Below, piece after piece: positions 1 through 13,984 of a stretch of DNA of 64,000 bases; position 1 is the stretch's first letter, and every line of letters starts with the position of its first letter. The stretch covers positions 48,174,179-48,238,178 of the forward strand of contig CM035232.1 of NCBI GenBank assembly GCA_020226215.1, written 5' to 3'. Below the pieces are notes generated by a model. That model made no database searches, was not told where the DNA came from, and saw only the letters and a list, made by a program, of their open reading frames with translations. Made by a program: the position numbers and the translations under genes. The stretch comes from Sindora glabra. Taxonomy: Eukaryota > Streptophyta > Magnoliopsida > Fabales > Fabaceae.

Positions 1-3000
1 GTTTATGTTTCATGTTGTACAAGAAAAGTACAATACTTTATAGAATTTCAATAATGAAAATTTGTTTTGATCGATTATCAAGTTTTTGATAATTAAAAAA
101 CTTAAATTTAAGGTGCTTTTTGAAGTATATGTTTTAATAGGGTTATTTTAGGATTTTGTAAAATTCAAATTTTTCAAATTTTAATCCTAAACCATTTCTA
201 AGGCTTAATAGGATTCATCCATTTAAGAATGTTCTAGGATAGTGGGAGACTATCAGATTTAGTAAAGGTGGGAGTCAGAAAAAATAAATGTCATATGAAG
301 TTTAATAAGGATGCTTATATAAGTTAGTAGGTTCAAAATCATGAAAATCAATAATTAATAACTACTTTAGAAAAAAGGTAAAGGTGCAATTTTTAAAGAC
401 TCTCTTATCTCAACATTTTAAAACTTGCTTATAGTCTAAAACAACTCATTTTAGTAAGAGTTGTATTAGTCAAAGAAAAGATTAGCTCTCTTGATTAATA
501 ACCTGATAACCAGAAAGTGTATTTACATAGTTATATCTCATTTTGATGAAATTGTAATTTCTCTCAAATATTAAGAGAGTAATACAAATCAATGTATGAT
601 AAATTCGAGCATTTTGGTAATTTTTGGATCTATGTGACGATGACATTTTTCTAAGTTAGTTGTTATATGAACACGAGTTGAGACAAAACAATTAAATTAA
701 ATTAAATCTAGTTAAAAGTGGCCTGGGAGTAAAGTGTGATAGTCCCAAAATCACATGTACAATAAGCCTATAAACCTAAAGTCATTTGTGTGGTAAGCCC
801 ATAATACATAAATCATAGGCACATTTGGCTTGTCTTATTTTAGTACTAAAAGAGTCCAACATGTCAATGTACTATCATATTTATTAATTTAGGAAAGTTA
901 AATTTATTAGGCCTAAGTATTTTCTAAAGTAATAAGGATTGTCTTATATGAATTGGTCATAGGTAACTTCTTGTTAATTTAAGTCAAGTGTTTTTGGACT
1001 ACAAATGATATTGTATAAGTGATTATACATTGGCCTATAGAAAATTGAAAGATCTCATATGTACAAGTTACTTAGACTTATTCTATCAGTTGTCTATGTG
1101 AACATAAAATTGTGCCTGGACATGTGTAAGCAGGAACTATATCATAGAATTATTATGCAATCAATTACAGTAACCTCCATTAAAAGGTAAAGCATGTCAT
1201 ATATAATAAATTCCTTATCAAATTGGCAAGATAAGGGTTTTCTAGCTTTAATCAGATTTATATTATAACAGTACTGTTGTTATGAATTTTCTCTCAATAA
1301 TAACAAACTTACCTATATAAAGGACTTTAAATTGAAGTACTTATTTATAAGAGAGAAAATACACAAGTATATTACTTAATTTTGAGGGATTGTACGCTTG
1401 CGAATCCACTAACTAGAAGGCTTAAGGGTAAATTTAATGCATGATCATATGAATAAAATGAATTTTCCTAAGCCTTTTTGGTATCTTAGGTTAATGGGAG
1501 TTTTACTAATATGTGCCAATCAATATCTTATGATATGCTTAAACAAAATAATCATAATAAGATATTCATAATATCATCATATATTGTGCACATTTTGGTT
1601 TTGGCATGTGAGTCGAGATATTTAGATCCAGTCTCATTGTTACAAATAGAAACATTTAGACCCTGTCTTATTAATGTGTTAAAAATATTGATTCTCATAA
1701 GGCATCTTTGGTAAATGCTAGGATCATTGCATAAGGAATTTACTTTTAGTCATATTGAGATAATATAAATTTTGTTGTGCATATTATATTTAATCCTTTG
1801 GTTAGTGAGATGTAGACATTCAATATGTTTTGTATTAATATCCTTTTAGATATAATATTTAGTATTATTGAATGCTCATAATCTTAATTAAACCTATAAG
1901 TGAGATAATACCATTTTCAATATTAATTCTTTTCAAGAAGTTATCATTTATAAATTAATGTGGGCCTAAATGGGAAGTTGTTATAAATTTTAATGTGGGC
2001 CTCAAATTAATTTATAAATGGCAATCAATGTTAAAATTTGTTATGTGAACTTAAAATAAAAGTGATAATTTAGATCAAGCCTTATTCGGTATCATAGCCC
2101 AAATATGGATTAATTAGGCATTGATCCTATGATAGGTAGAATCCATGACCTAACTTAATTTATTTAAGATGTCTCCTATCTCTAGTAACTAATCCTAATT
2201 TTGATTTATCCCATCTAAATATAGAGTCAATCCCCTCATTAAAGTGAGAGAGAGGGAGAAAATGGAGGTTACCATAAAGGTAGTTAGACTTCTACAATAA
2301 CAATTTTTATCTTCTCGTGTTCAAATACTAGTTCAAATGATAAAAGGAATGCAAAATTCAAGATCAATTACTAATTGATCCAAGTATTTATTATATTAAT
2401 TTACATAATCAATTATTTCTTAATTATGTTCATGCCATAATTGAAAGCCAAAGATCTAAGGTTTTTATATTTAATCTAAAATAATTTTATCAAAAAAGGC
2501 TAAGATGTGATATGCCTAGTGCTTCTAAGAGTGGGCTCTCACTCTAATCCATCCAAGCCATACTTAAGAGAATTTTCAACAAGGATGGAGAGGGAGATCT
2601 TCACTCTTTTTAGTTAAAACAACTCTTGCCTTGAATCGGATAACTATTAGATGGCTCCAAACTTCTATAAAACCTTATTAGTTAAAAATAATATAACAAC
2701 TCATGTCTATAATGCTTTTGTCACTTTTAAATCTATCTTTTGCGCTAATGTATATTGAGCATTTGTAGGCTTTAATATACTTTTGATCCTCTTTTAAGGT
2801 GAGCCATATTATTAGCCTTTTGGAGTCAAAGTATCTATAAAAATTTTCTTATTGTATATTTTTATAAGCTTATTTTTAAATTTGTATGTTGTAATTTGTG
2901 AAACTCTTTCTACCTCTTTTTTTATACAATTTATTTTAGAAAACACACACACACAATATGAAACTTAAAATGTAGCAAGTTTCAACAAGCGGATTATGCT

Positions 3001-3267
3001 TTAGTTCTTTAGTTTTTTTTTTTAAAGAAAGATATTGTTGATTTTTAAAATGGGATTCCAAATGTTCTTTGATTGTAATTAAGGGTGGATACAAATTGAA
3101 TTGTAAACTAGTTTAGTTTGACTTAATAATTCTAGTCAAATGAACTAAAATATCAAGTAAGCAAATTTAAATTAAAATAAACTAAACCAATTCATATTAT
3201 TGATTGATCTTGACTCATTTGATTAATTGGCCTAAAATCATATAAAAATATTATTCAAATTCATTTG

Positions 3268-3272
<5 letters not shown>
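1..3272. other. AT-rich intergenic DNA, no gene seen
   Basis: All six frames are heavily interrupted. The only sizeable open stretch (1511-1714, +) is 67 codons of AT-rich sequence with no recognisable motif, so I do not call it a gene. A short inverted repeat with 14-base arms (1946-1959 and 2006-2019) encloses two copies of a TGTGGGCCT-like motif. Phrases such as AAGCCCATAA and GTGGGCCT recur, as is common in degraded plant repeats, but no element boundaries could be drawn. Confidence 0.6.

Positions 3273-3322
<50 letters not shown>
3253..3322. repeat. (TA)25 microsatellite beside a small palindrome
   Basis: A perfect TA dinucleotide run covers 3273-3322. Immediately before it (3253-3270) is a palindrome of two 7-base arms, ATTCAAA and TTTGAAT, around a 4-base loop. 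Confidence 0.95.
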
Positions 3323-3328
<6 letters not shown>

Positions 3329-5608
3329 TAATATATCTAATGATTCATAAATATTATTAAGATATATTTATAAATATAATTTACTTATCTAGTATCATTG
3401 TTGCAAGACATGCAACTTTTTTTTTTAGTTGTGATAAGTAAAAGTTTTGTATTTTAGAGATCATTTGATTAGCAGAAAATTATACATAAAGTATAAATTT
3501 TTTGAAGAAGTAAAAAATAGTTAAATTGTTTAGTAGGCCATTAATTAGTAATATAGGAAAAGTAAAATTTCTTAAAAAATTTTACTTTTCACAAATTATA
3601 GAAAGTTACTTACCTACCACCTTTTTAAATATGAAGAACTTCTCATTAGAATTTACTTTTTATTATCAATAAAACAATTTTAAGAATTTTTTGGAAATTT
3701 TATAGGAAAATTTATCTTTCTATGTGAAAATAATGACTTTTGGTTACACTTTCCTATTTGTAGTAAAATAAAAAGGAGGTTGAAAGGTTCAATGATAAGT
3801 GACATATTTAAGAGAAAAATTTTAAAAGTATTCTTAGCACGAAAAATTTTTCAGCTTTATTGTAAAATTAGAGTCTAAGGCTTATAAGTTCACTATGCTC
3901 AAGGATTATTCCACTTCTTCATGCAAAGTTTTCCACAATAATCTATAGGATTTAACAAACTCTTCTGTTTTAATTTTACAATGAAAATAGGAACAAGTAC
4001 CAGGAAGATATGTAATCTAGCAAGAAGAAATGTTTAAGGAGAAAAAGTAGAAAACAAATGAGAGCTTTTCAATTTCGTAGTGAAGAAATGAGAGGTAAGT
4101 TGTAGTATTTATAAGCAATTAAGGAATGCTTTAAAGAATAATGTTGGAGAAAATTTTGTTCAAAATAACATTAAGAGAAAATTAAGAAAAATAACATTTG
4201 AGATAATTTGGGAAGATAACATAGGAGAAAATTTGGAATTGATTACTGAGAAAAATTAGGGCACATGTTTGAAATTTTAACAAACCAAAAATTTTCATTT
4301 TCATTTAAGATTTGATTATTGTAAAATATCAAGAAAAATTGTTTTTGATTTTTTCAAAATTGAACTTGGGCCCGACTTCTTGTGTTATTTGCACGTAAAG
4401 GACCAATCCACCAATTATACTTGCTTTGGGCCACTTTGTATATGTAAACACATTACTTCTTTTACTTGTTAATTTACTTATATGAAGAATCTTATATTTA
4501 AACTTTTACAAAAAAGCTTAATTTAATTATTATAAGACTAAGCCTTCTAAAATATTAGCATGTATACAACAAGCTCTTACATCAAAAGTTTATGAAAATG
4601 CCTTAAATTTCAAACCTTGTCAAAGTCTTTAAGAGCAACTATAGTAGTGATCAAGAAACTTATCGAGTGGAACCTTGAATAAAACTATATATTATTCAAG
4701 GAAGATTTTATGTAATATAATAGTGTATTCGTACATTACCAAATTCAACCATTCATATATTATTTTATGACATATAATATTTAATTAATTTTTTTTTAAA
4801 AAAAAGTAAACTTGATATATGATTAAAGTTAATAATACACTAATATATCACTATATTAGTGATTTATCAACATCTCTCTTAATTATATAAAACTAGTATA
4901 ATTTGCTGAAGGTTCATAAAACTAGCGTAAACCTTGAATAAAACTATATAAAACTAGTATAAAGCCTTGGATACAAAAACTCACGTTAATTTATAGAATA
5001 AAGCTATACAAAGTGGAACCTTGAATATGATTTGCTGAAGGTTCATAACATTTGTTTTCTTATTTAGGAAATTAATTGACCAAATTCAAAAGCAACATAC
5101 TTATTTTATTTTATTTAAACGCAGCTGGAATATATGCGGCGGTGGCCACGAGGATGACGATCCGATCCGTGTCGTAAATTCATTGATTAAATATATTAAG
5201 ATAAATTAATTTATTTAATAATTTTAATTAATAAAAATTATATTATAAAATTATTTATTAAATTAAATTATTTTTATTTTTTAAAAAAATAATTATTAAT
5301 AAAATATTATTTTAAATTTTTATTGTTGTTTTATTAAAATAAAAATTTTATATTCTTATTATATATATTTTAATTTAATTATTAATTATTTTTTAAATAA
5401 TTTTTAAAAAAATTGATATAAAATTTTAAATTAATTGATGTCTCAATCCAATTTATATAAAAATTTTGTATTTTTATGGTGTTTTGTATTCATATTAAAT
5501 TATTATATTGTATTAAAAGTTATCATTTCTAATTGTCACATTCTTAAAAATGAATAAAGTGGTGTGAGTGTGGAAAAGACATCTAGTAGTACAATAATAA
5601 TGAAAATC
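3323..5608. other. AT-rich intergenic DNA with small dispersed repeats
   Basis: No coding potential is visible. A phrase containing TTTGCTGAAGGTTCATAA occurs twice (near 4901 and 5030), and AACCTTGAATAAAACTATAT occurs near 4671 and 4931, so 4660-5050 is a scrambled local duplication. A GC-rich patch at about 5118-5177 stands out from its surroundings but is too short to assign. Confidence 0.5.
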
Positions 5609-5777
5609 CAGTATTATTCTCATACAAATATTATCTATTGTATTATTTTTCTAATTTAGTAATCTAATTTGATAAAATTTCAACAATTTTTAACAAGAAA
5701 TCAATTATTTTTAAGAAAATTATATTGTTGAGTTAGAAAAATAATACATTTAATAATATCTATATAGAAATAACACT
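5609..5777. mobile_element. Fold-back (MITE-like) element
   Basis: The left arm (about 5609-5670) and the right arm (about 5715-5777) are reverse complements over roughly 60 bases with scattered mismatches. Both carry the core TGTATTATTTTTCTAA. The element is about 170 bp with almost no interior, as in short non-autonomous DNA transposons. A clear target-site duplication was not found, so superfamily is open. Confidence 0.55.
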
Positions 5778-8700
5778 AAATTTAAAGCATTAATGTAATA
5801 CTAGAAATTTAGTCTCACTTCATTTTGTTCAAATAACATTTGATTTTTTTTTGAAAAATTTTGAATTTTGCTTACATGTAAAAAAAAATCATCTCCATAT
5901 CCTTTCTTTTGTATAGCTTAGTACACTCTTATTATATTTTAGTAAACAATGAGTTTCACAAAATTGCCAATTCTATAATCAAAGAAAAGGAATAATTTTA
6001 CAATGTTTTAAAGAAGTACATATAGCAAAAATCTTTTCTTCATTGAAAGAAAAAAGGGCTCCTTCATTGAAAGAAAAAAGGGGCTCCTAAACATGCTTCC
6101 AATTCACACACCCTCATGAAATAAATATAAAAATAACAATTATACTCAAATTCAGCAAATCTCATTTGAACTAATGAATATTTATCTAATGATTTATATG
6201 TAAATTAGACTAAGTACTTTATAGTTGAAATTTAGGCTTAATCATTAAATATGTTAGTTTTGAGTTTTTTTTTTTTTTTGGAGAGGGATGACAACACTTC
6301 AAGTTAATTTGTGAGCACCTTGCAACTTTATTGAAATTTGATCTAATAACCTAAGATCATAAGACAAATGAATGATATATGAGTTGAATTATTTCACTCA
6401 TATTATAAATAAGCTAAGCTTGAACTACTGGAAACTCAACATATTTTTACTATAAGGTAGATCAACATATAGACATGAATATGTATGTTGGGGATTGTTA
6501 ACCTTTGCATCCATATGTGGAGATTAACTATCTTCACTATTTCATTTACACATAAAAAATTATACTAATAATATAATAACAATAAAAGAATCAATGGTAT
6601 TTAAATAATTGTAATAGAAAAATATTTATTTAAAATATTTAAATTAATTCCATTCATTCTTTCTCATCTCCACAACAAATGTTCTCATTAAATTAAGAAA
6701 TTAATAAAAGTAACAAATTGAGTATAATTTTCTTTATTATTTTATTGTCATTAAATTTATAGTATTTTTTTTTTTACAAATTAGAGAACTTAAATCCCAC
6801 TTCCTATTTTCTCATTCCTTATTTCTCTCTTTTCCTTTTGCAAGAAAAGGCTCATCTCCTTCTCCATCTCTCCCTTTTCAAGGTAAGAATCCTCGCATTT
6901 TCATTCTTTTTAGTGAATCCAAGGATGAAATCCTTTTACTTCTTTGTCTCGTTCATATGAATTTACCATAGTCAAAAGGAATTGAGCTCAGGGAATTCGA
7001 GCAAAATTTTGCCTTAACCTAAGATTTTTACTTATTGATGTCTAGTAACATAATCTACCTTAATCTTCACTCTAATTACCATCTTCTAAAAAAGGTGAAT
7101 TGTATTCTATTTAAACTTTTGCTTAAATACATTATACTACAAGTATTTAGCATATATAGGGTTTTTAAAGAGTTTGAGAACGATTGTGTTATGGGTTGAA
7201 TGATAGGTTTTATGATGGATTTTATAGTTATGATGTGTTTACCATGAATTATAATGGTTGTTTAGTGAGATTTCATGTTATAAGTGAGATTAGAGACCAT
7301 AAAATGGTGGATGGACAATAAAAATTTGCTAAAAAGTAGTAGAAATTCTTAAGTGAATCAATTCACCAATCAATCTTGGATTGTTTGTGGATAACCTAAA
7401 TTGATTTATGAATAGATTTATCAAGTTCAAGGTGTTTCTATCTGACCTGAATTAATTCACTAATCGATTCACCTTATTAAAAAGCATGGTGATTGATGCT
7501 CGAATCGATTTATTAAGGTTTGAATTATTTCTATATGTCATGAATTAATTCTTGAATCGATTTGCCTTATTTCTTTTTATATTTTTACTAGTTTAAAAGC
7601 ATCAATCAAGATGTTTTTATTTGATATACTTTCCATGAACATGAATGACTCTAATAACAAGATGATAGATGAGCTTGATTTATAAATAAAAAGGTAATGA
7701 AATGAAATTAAAGATTCTTAAACTTAATTCAAAAACTTAGTTCAAAATAAATATGTATTTTTAAATGGACTTTATGCTATGAAAGGTTAGTGGCTTGAAT
7801 TAATTATTCATGAATTGTTATGATTGCTATTATTGTAGAACTAAAAAAAGAAGGTTGAGGAACTTGTTTATATTTTTACAAATCATGATTGAATGAGATT
7901 TGATGATGTCGCAAGTGACGATATTCTTGTTATAGCTTTATGTATTAGATTTGTGTGTCAATTTATAAGAAAATAAGAGAAACTCTAAAGGAACAAGGAT
8001 GGAGTTATCGAAGGGATAAGTATAATTGAGAGTCCTAAAAAGATTTATTTAATTGTTATATTTGGATATTTTATCAGTTATGTAAATCTCCTTATGCTTG
8101 TTAATGAAACCATGAATGAAAGGGATAATGCCTTGAAGTGACATCTTTATTTAATATTCCATTGAAAGGGTTCACTTTGATAGATATATACATACTTTCT
8201 TGACATTATGGTAAGGCTGATAAGTAAGTTTAGGTTCCTTCTATACATACGATTCTTTTTTAAATAAAGGTATAGGTATTTCCTCCTCCTTATGGATGAG
8301 ATGTAAGTTATATTTATCTAAAATTCTATCACTAAAGTTATTTGATTTATATATATAAATTATAACTTGTTTGGAATTGTTACTTATTGAATTTCAAGGA
8401 AATTTCCTATTTTCTCTCTCTTCCATTTTTATGAAAATCCTTTCCTTTAGGTTTGCACCTACTCTCTTATTTGACAGAAAATGAACCTATTCAAGGAAAT
8501 TATAGCATAATGGTAAGCATTGAATAGTTAGATTTAGTGTTCAGTCCACTTATATGACAACAAATTAAGGTTATTTATGGATGTAAATTCTTGCAAATTA
8601 GTAATCCATTTATACTTGAATTAGATATTGAGGTTTCTTTAAAAGAGATATAATGTTGCAAGTAAAGTACTATACTAAAAAAATGTAAGCAAGGCTTGTA

Positions 8701-9280
8701 AGTTGTTACTTCTAGTAATTCCCTACTCCAGTCATATATGCTGGTTAGGTCATGACATCTAACTACATTAGAAGCCCTATTCTCTTAGCTTGTTTAAACT
8801 CTTAGGAGAACCTAGGATCGTCTTAATACTTGAAAAGCCCCTCTCATTTTACATCTTTAACCTATTCAAGTTTAGCTGGCCACTTTTGTCTTACTTCATC
8901 TATAATATCCTTGAGTTTTTTGGAACACTTGTAGCTAAAAATTTTCTACATTTATTGCTCATAAGAAGGGTTTTATATGCAATGCTTCTATAATTTTAAG
9001 AAATAAATTAGAATTGTTAGCTAATGAGTAAAAAATTATAACAAATTATATGTAATAATGATTGTAACTATTAAAAAATGTGTACCATAAACTCATTAAA
9101 AAGCATTCTTTGAATGTTTAAGTGGGTCATACCCCCTTCATAATTACTCTATATGATGTGAGCAAATGAAAAGATGGGCTCCTTGATGGGTAAGAACCTA
9201 TTATAAAAATCAATACATAATTAATTAGCATATTATTTTATTTTAATGAAGAAATTTAAATAAACAAGATTAAATTAAAA
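5778..9280. other. AT-rich intergenic DNA, possibly old LTR debris
   Basis: A 24-base unit containing TTCATTGAAAGAAAAAAGG is duplicated in tandem at 6038-6085. At 6795-6882 there is a pyrimidine-rich stretch ending in CAAG/GTAAGAAT that resembles a leader exon with a splice donor, but no coding exon follows. Between 7350 and 7570 the palindromic core AATCGATT and its variants recur every 40-60 bases, a pattern I associate with degraded retrotransposon LTRs. The open stretch at 8790-8993 (+) has no motif and is not called. Confidence 0.4.
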
Positions 9281-9600
9281 ATAAATGCATACCAATCCCT
9301 ATAAGGTATGATACTCTCCCTAGGAGGAAGAATTAGTTGTCTTAAGAGTGAGGGCATATTGGATACCATTAAAGAAAGTTGTATTGTCAGGGTAAACTCA
9401 ATTAGAATGGGAGACTAATATTACGTCAACCTACTCTTTGAAGGGTACAACAACGATGAGAAAGCTCCTACAATATGTAATGTGGGCACAAATGTGTACC
9501 TAAGAAGCATGTGTACAGGTGGTATAAACCGCTAGCTAGAGTTAGGTTGCCTTATCCCTCGTCTCGCCTTACTTGACTATATCCATGTCATTGTTCAGTT
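9281..9600. other. Less AT-rich island, unidentified
   Basis: This stretch has markedly more G and C than the DNA on either side and sits directly before the satellite array. Both strands have short open segments: + around 9435-9530, - around 9425-9535. Neither makes a protein I recognise. It could be a remnant of a transposon coding region or the unique flank of the array. Confidence 0.35.
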
Positions 9601-10640
9601 CTATATAATTGACATATAGCATTAATTAAATAACATTAGCTAAACAATTCTAATTAACTTATTGATAAATATAAAAAAAATTCTAATTAACTAAATAAAA
9701 GTCATTAATTAAATTAACTATAATGTTGTAATTAACTTATTCATGAAATTAATAAGCCTTTATAAATATTAATTAATTAAACAATTAGCTAAATAAAATA
9801 ATTTAAATATTTTTAATTAACTACTCAAATTAAGTAAACAAATTAGCAAAGCAATTAACTTAATAAAATTAACTAACCATTTCTATTTAACATACTAAAT
9901 AATTAAATTAATTAATAAACCTTTGTAAAATTCAGCTAATTAATTATTTAATAAGATAAAATAACCTAGATATTTTTAATTAATTATTTTAATTAAGTAA
10001 ATAAATTAACTAATTAGTTAATTTGACAAAATTCACTAATCAAATTTAATCAATGCACTAAATAATGAAACTAATTAATAAGCCTATGCATGTATTAACT
10101 AATTAAGCAATTAACTAAATAAAATAATATAAATATTTCTAATTGATTATTCAAATTAAGCAAACAAATATAACTAAGCAATTAACTTAATAAAATTAAC
10201 TAACCGTTTCTAATCAACATAATAAGTAATAAAACTAATTAATAAGCCTTTATAGATATTACCTAATTAAGCAATTAACTAAATAAAGTAACCTAAACAT
10301 TTCTAATTAACATTTCAAATTAAGTACAAGAATATAACTAGGCAATTAACTTAATAGAATTAACTAACAGTTTCTAATCAATGTACTAAATAATGAAACT
10401 AATTAATAAGCTATTGTATTAGTTAAGCAATTAACTAAATAAAATAACCTAAATATTTCAAATATTTTTAATTAACTATTCTAATAAATTAAATAAATAA
10501 ACTAATCAATTAACTTAATAAAAATTTATTTACCATTTCTAATCAATGTACTAAATAATGAAGTTAATTAGTAAACATGTGTAAATGCTAACTAATTAAG
10601 CAGTTAATTTAATAAACCAAATGTAAACATTTGTAAGTAA
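9600..10640. repeat. Tandem satellite, 163-165 bp unit, about six copies
   Basis: The phrase AATAAGCCTTT and its variants starts units at 9751, 9914, 10077, 10241, 10405 and about 10570, giving spacings of 163, 163, 164, 164 and 165 bases. Each unit also has AACTAATTAAGCAATTAACT, then an AAATATTTCTAATTAACTATTC-type block cut here at the 20-base limit, and TAACCGTTTCTAATCAA-like sequence at constant offsets. Units differ by many substitutions but few indels. The unit is extremely AT-rich and rich in TTAA. There is no coding capacity. Confidence 0.85.
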
Positions 10641-11239
10641 ATAAAAAAAATTAATTGTCAACCTTTATTCAAGTACTAAGAAAATGGAAAGGAAATTTAA
10701 TCTAAAGAATGTAGCCTAAAATTACATAAAATAATAAAAAAATGCTAAAATCATTTGTTAAAATTAACAAAGAAAGTATTGGAAGCAATTAAATTCATTC
10801 AAAACTTCTAAATTTACCTCTAAACTATAAAAATGAAACCTAACAAGCTTTAAAACATAGATGTGCACCAAAAGGTAAAGGAAATGTAAGGGGAAAGGGT
10901 TCTATATGCTATTTCATGGTATTTGAAATTTTTAATGAATTTTTGTCAAAATTTTTTCAAAAATAAAGTTTTTCATAAAAAAAATTGTTCTAATTTTTTT
11001 ATTTTTTAAAAATTCTAATGAATTTTTGTAAATTTAAATTCATTAGAAATAATAAGACTTTTGAATTTTCTTAATCATTTTTAATGTAATTAGTCATCAT
11101 TCTTGATGGACTAAATCTGCTCGAAATATCCAACACAAAAAGGAAGATTTCTAGTAGATAAAAGTTAACTATAAGAGTGAGAAATTAGATAGTCAAGTAG
11201 GCATAAGGGAAGGAAATTACACGATAAATTTACTTTAAG
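10641..11239. other. AT-rich spacer between satellite and nested transposon block
   Basis: No ORF or motif seen. Several homopolymeric A/T runs occur near 10920-11050. Confidence 0.5.
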
Positions 11240-11560
11240 GCAAAAAGGTATATTTTTCCCCTAATTTTTATTAAAGTTTTAATCTTGTCTTATAAGTTTT
11301 ATTTGGAACAAATTTACCTTCTAACTTTTTAAAGGTATGCAATGTTACTTAACTAGCTAACATCCTTAATTTTTTAATAGAAGTGATTACATGAGATTTA
11401 ACTTCTCATTCTATATGATGCAGATACATTGTATTTTTATATTCTTACAAGAAAAAAATTCATTAAAATTTTAATGTTATCCCATAATTTTTATTTGAAC
11501 TAAATTTGTTCTCTATCTTAAACCTTATCATATTGTAGTTGTGAGAAGAATTTGTTGAAT
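11240..11560. repeat. Left arm of a long inverted repeat
   Basis: This segment is the approximate reverse complement of parts of 18880-19470. A shared core is TATAAGTTTTATTTGGAAC / AAATTTACCTT, followed in both by GCAATGTTACTT-like sequence. A second weaker unit of the same family is at about 11460-11540. The arms lie on opposite sides of the nested transposon block, so they may be long terminal inverted repeats of an older element that received it. Confidence 0.55.
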
Positions 11561-12639
11561 TTTAACCTTCTTCTAACCTTGAATATCATATGGATCCAAA
11601 TAATCAAAATTTAGAAATATATTTTTGCACACTATTATAGAATAGCTTATTCACATTAGGTATTTAATTACTTACACATCGATTTCAATCGATGCTCAAC
11701 TCACATCTTATTGAACATTATTATTTTTTTATTGTTATGATGATAATTTCATAATTGATGTGAAAAATAATAATCATGCTAATTTTTAGTAAAAAAATCT
11801 CTCTTTTAAATATTTTTTTTAAATTTTATGTCAATTTTAATTAAAAAATTAATAGAAAATTTTCTCTAATATTTTTTAACTTCAATTTTTGGCTTCCTTA
11901 CTAAAATATTTATGGTCAAAATTAAATAAATTTAGCATATCATAAAGAATGTATATTTTGAATTAAAAACTTTCAAAAGCCATAACTTCATGTTCAATTA
12001 TTTGTTTAGAGTAAATTTTATATTAATTTCATATAATTTTTCAAGATTTATCCACTTATTAAAGGTTAAAAAAGTTTTACCTTTCCTTGAATAATGAAAA
12101 ATTGCTATTTTCATGGAATTTTTTCATTTTTTCTTCATCTATAATCATTATTTACTTGGTTTTAGTCTCCACTGTAATATTTTATTAAATATATAATAAG
12201 CATTTAACACTCAAAGGTGATACAAAGGAAATACGAATAAGAATATCTTAAAAAATGCATAAAAATTGAAAAAAATGGAAAAGAAGAAGATATAAGAAAT
12301 AGAAGTAAGAGAAACACCTCTTATAATTTAAATCAGTATGCTAGAATATTAAGGCATTTGCTTCATACTTAGTGTTAATTAAAGGAGTATCAGTAACTTA
12401 CGAATATGCGATAAAGGATGGAGGGACATTTAAGGTTTTACAAAAAGAGTTAGATGGAGTTAAAGATTAAGCTTGAAAGCAAATTAAAAGAAGAGTGAGC
12501 ATCATAATGAGGGAAAAAAGAGATATGCTTTATTTATAATGCAAAAATATTACCACTTCTAGTATTCTTACCAAATTTTTGTAATACCTTTAGATATTGG
12601 TTAATTTTAATTTGAAGTCTTAAGTTTTCTCATTTTTTT

Positions 12640-13017
12640 GACAACGTTCAAAATCTATACATTTTAACGTTGGTTAAATAAAAAACTATCTTAAATTTCT
12701 TAGTAATTTAAAAAAAGTTTTTGCATCTAATTAAACGTCAATTAATTCTAAAATTAACATCCTATATTTTCTTATTTTTCTAATAACTTTTAAATGCCAT
12801 ACATTACGATATTGATTAAGTAAAAAATTAACATCTTAAATTTTTTTATAATTTTAAAAATGTTATCACATCCAAATAAATATCAATTAATTGTAAAATT
12901 GATATTTTAAATTTCTTCATTTTCTTAGCTACCATTCAATGCTATATATTATGACATTAGTTAAGTAAAAAATTAATATCTTAAATTTTCTAATAATTTT
13001 AAAAATGTCAACATCAC
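12640..13017. repeat. Subterminal ~143-bp tandem array of the outer CACTA
   Basis: Units starting near 12691, 12836 and 12977 share CTTAAATTTC..TAATAATTTT, ATCCAAATA, and AATTAATTCTAAAATTAACA-like blocks. The array is cut at 13017 in the middle of a unit by the inner element and resumes in register at 18294. Confidence 0.7.
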
Positions 13018-13984
13018 CACTACAAAAAAGTTAATTGAAATCAAATGTTTAGAAAATTTCACATCAAAATATGATTATTGTTCTGTTGAGCATCATAATA
13101 AATATTTTATAATGCTGATAATAAAAATATCATTAAAAATGATTCCCATAATAAGAAAATTACTGTAGTTTCTTATAGGACATACTATTTAGTAAATAAT
13201 GCGAAGTTAAAAATATTATTTTTTCATAAGTAATCGATGTGAAATATTTGTTAATATTTTTTAAAAAAGTTATTTTTTAGCTTCTTCACTAAAATATTTA
13301 TGATTAAAATTAAATAAACTTTATATTTCATGCAAAAATATGTATTTTGAGTTAAAATTTTTGAAATCTCATAACTTTGTGCTTAATTATTAATTTAGGA
13401 AAAATTTTATATCGATTTCATATATTGAGATCTATCCATCTATGCAAAAATGCAAGGGCTTTGCCTTTTCTAGAATCATGAAAAATAGCCATTTTCATTT
13501 CATTTTTCCATATTTTATTGTTGTTCAATTGCTTTGATTTTAATTGCAATATTTTATTAAATATATAATAAGTATCTAATATTCAAATGCAACCTCAAAG
13601 TTATAAAAAGAAAACACAAATAAAAATTTCTTAAAAAAACCTATGAAAAAAATCATATAAATGAAAGGATGAAAATTTCAAAAAAATGGAAGCAAGAAAA
13701 GACATATTTTATATCTTGAACCAATGTCTCAAAATGGAGCATTTGCTTTGTGTTCGATATTAGTTAAAGAAGTTTTAGTAAGTCACTGATGTGTGGTGAA
13801 GTATAAAGGAACATCTAAAATTTTATAGATAGACTTAAACAGAGATGAAGATTGAACTTAAGAACAAATAAAAAAGAAAGTAAGAGTAATAATAAGAAAA
13901 ATAATAAGATATGCTTTATTTATAGCATAAAAATATCACTATGTCTAAAGTTCTTGCTAGATTTCAATACATTTAAATATTAGT

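Noticed and set aside
6795..6890. Pyrimidine-rich leader with a splice-donor-like CAAG/GTAAGAAT as the start of a gene
   Set aside because: No acceptor with a coding exon could be found downstream.
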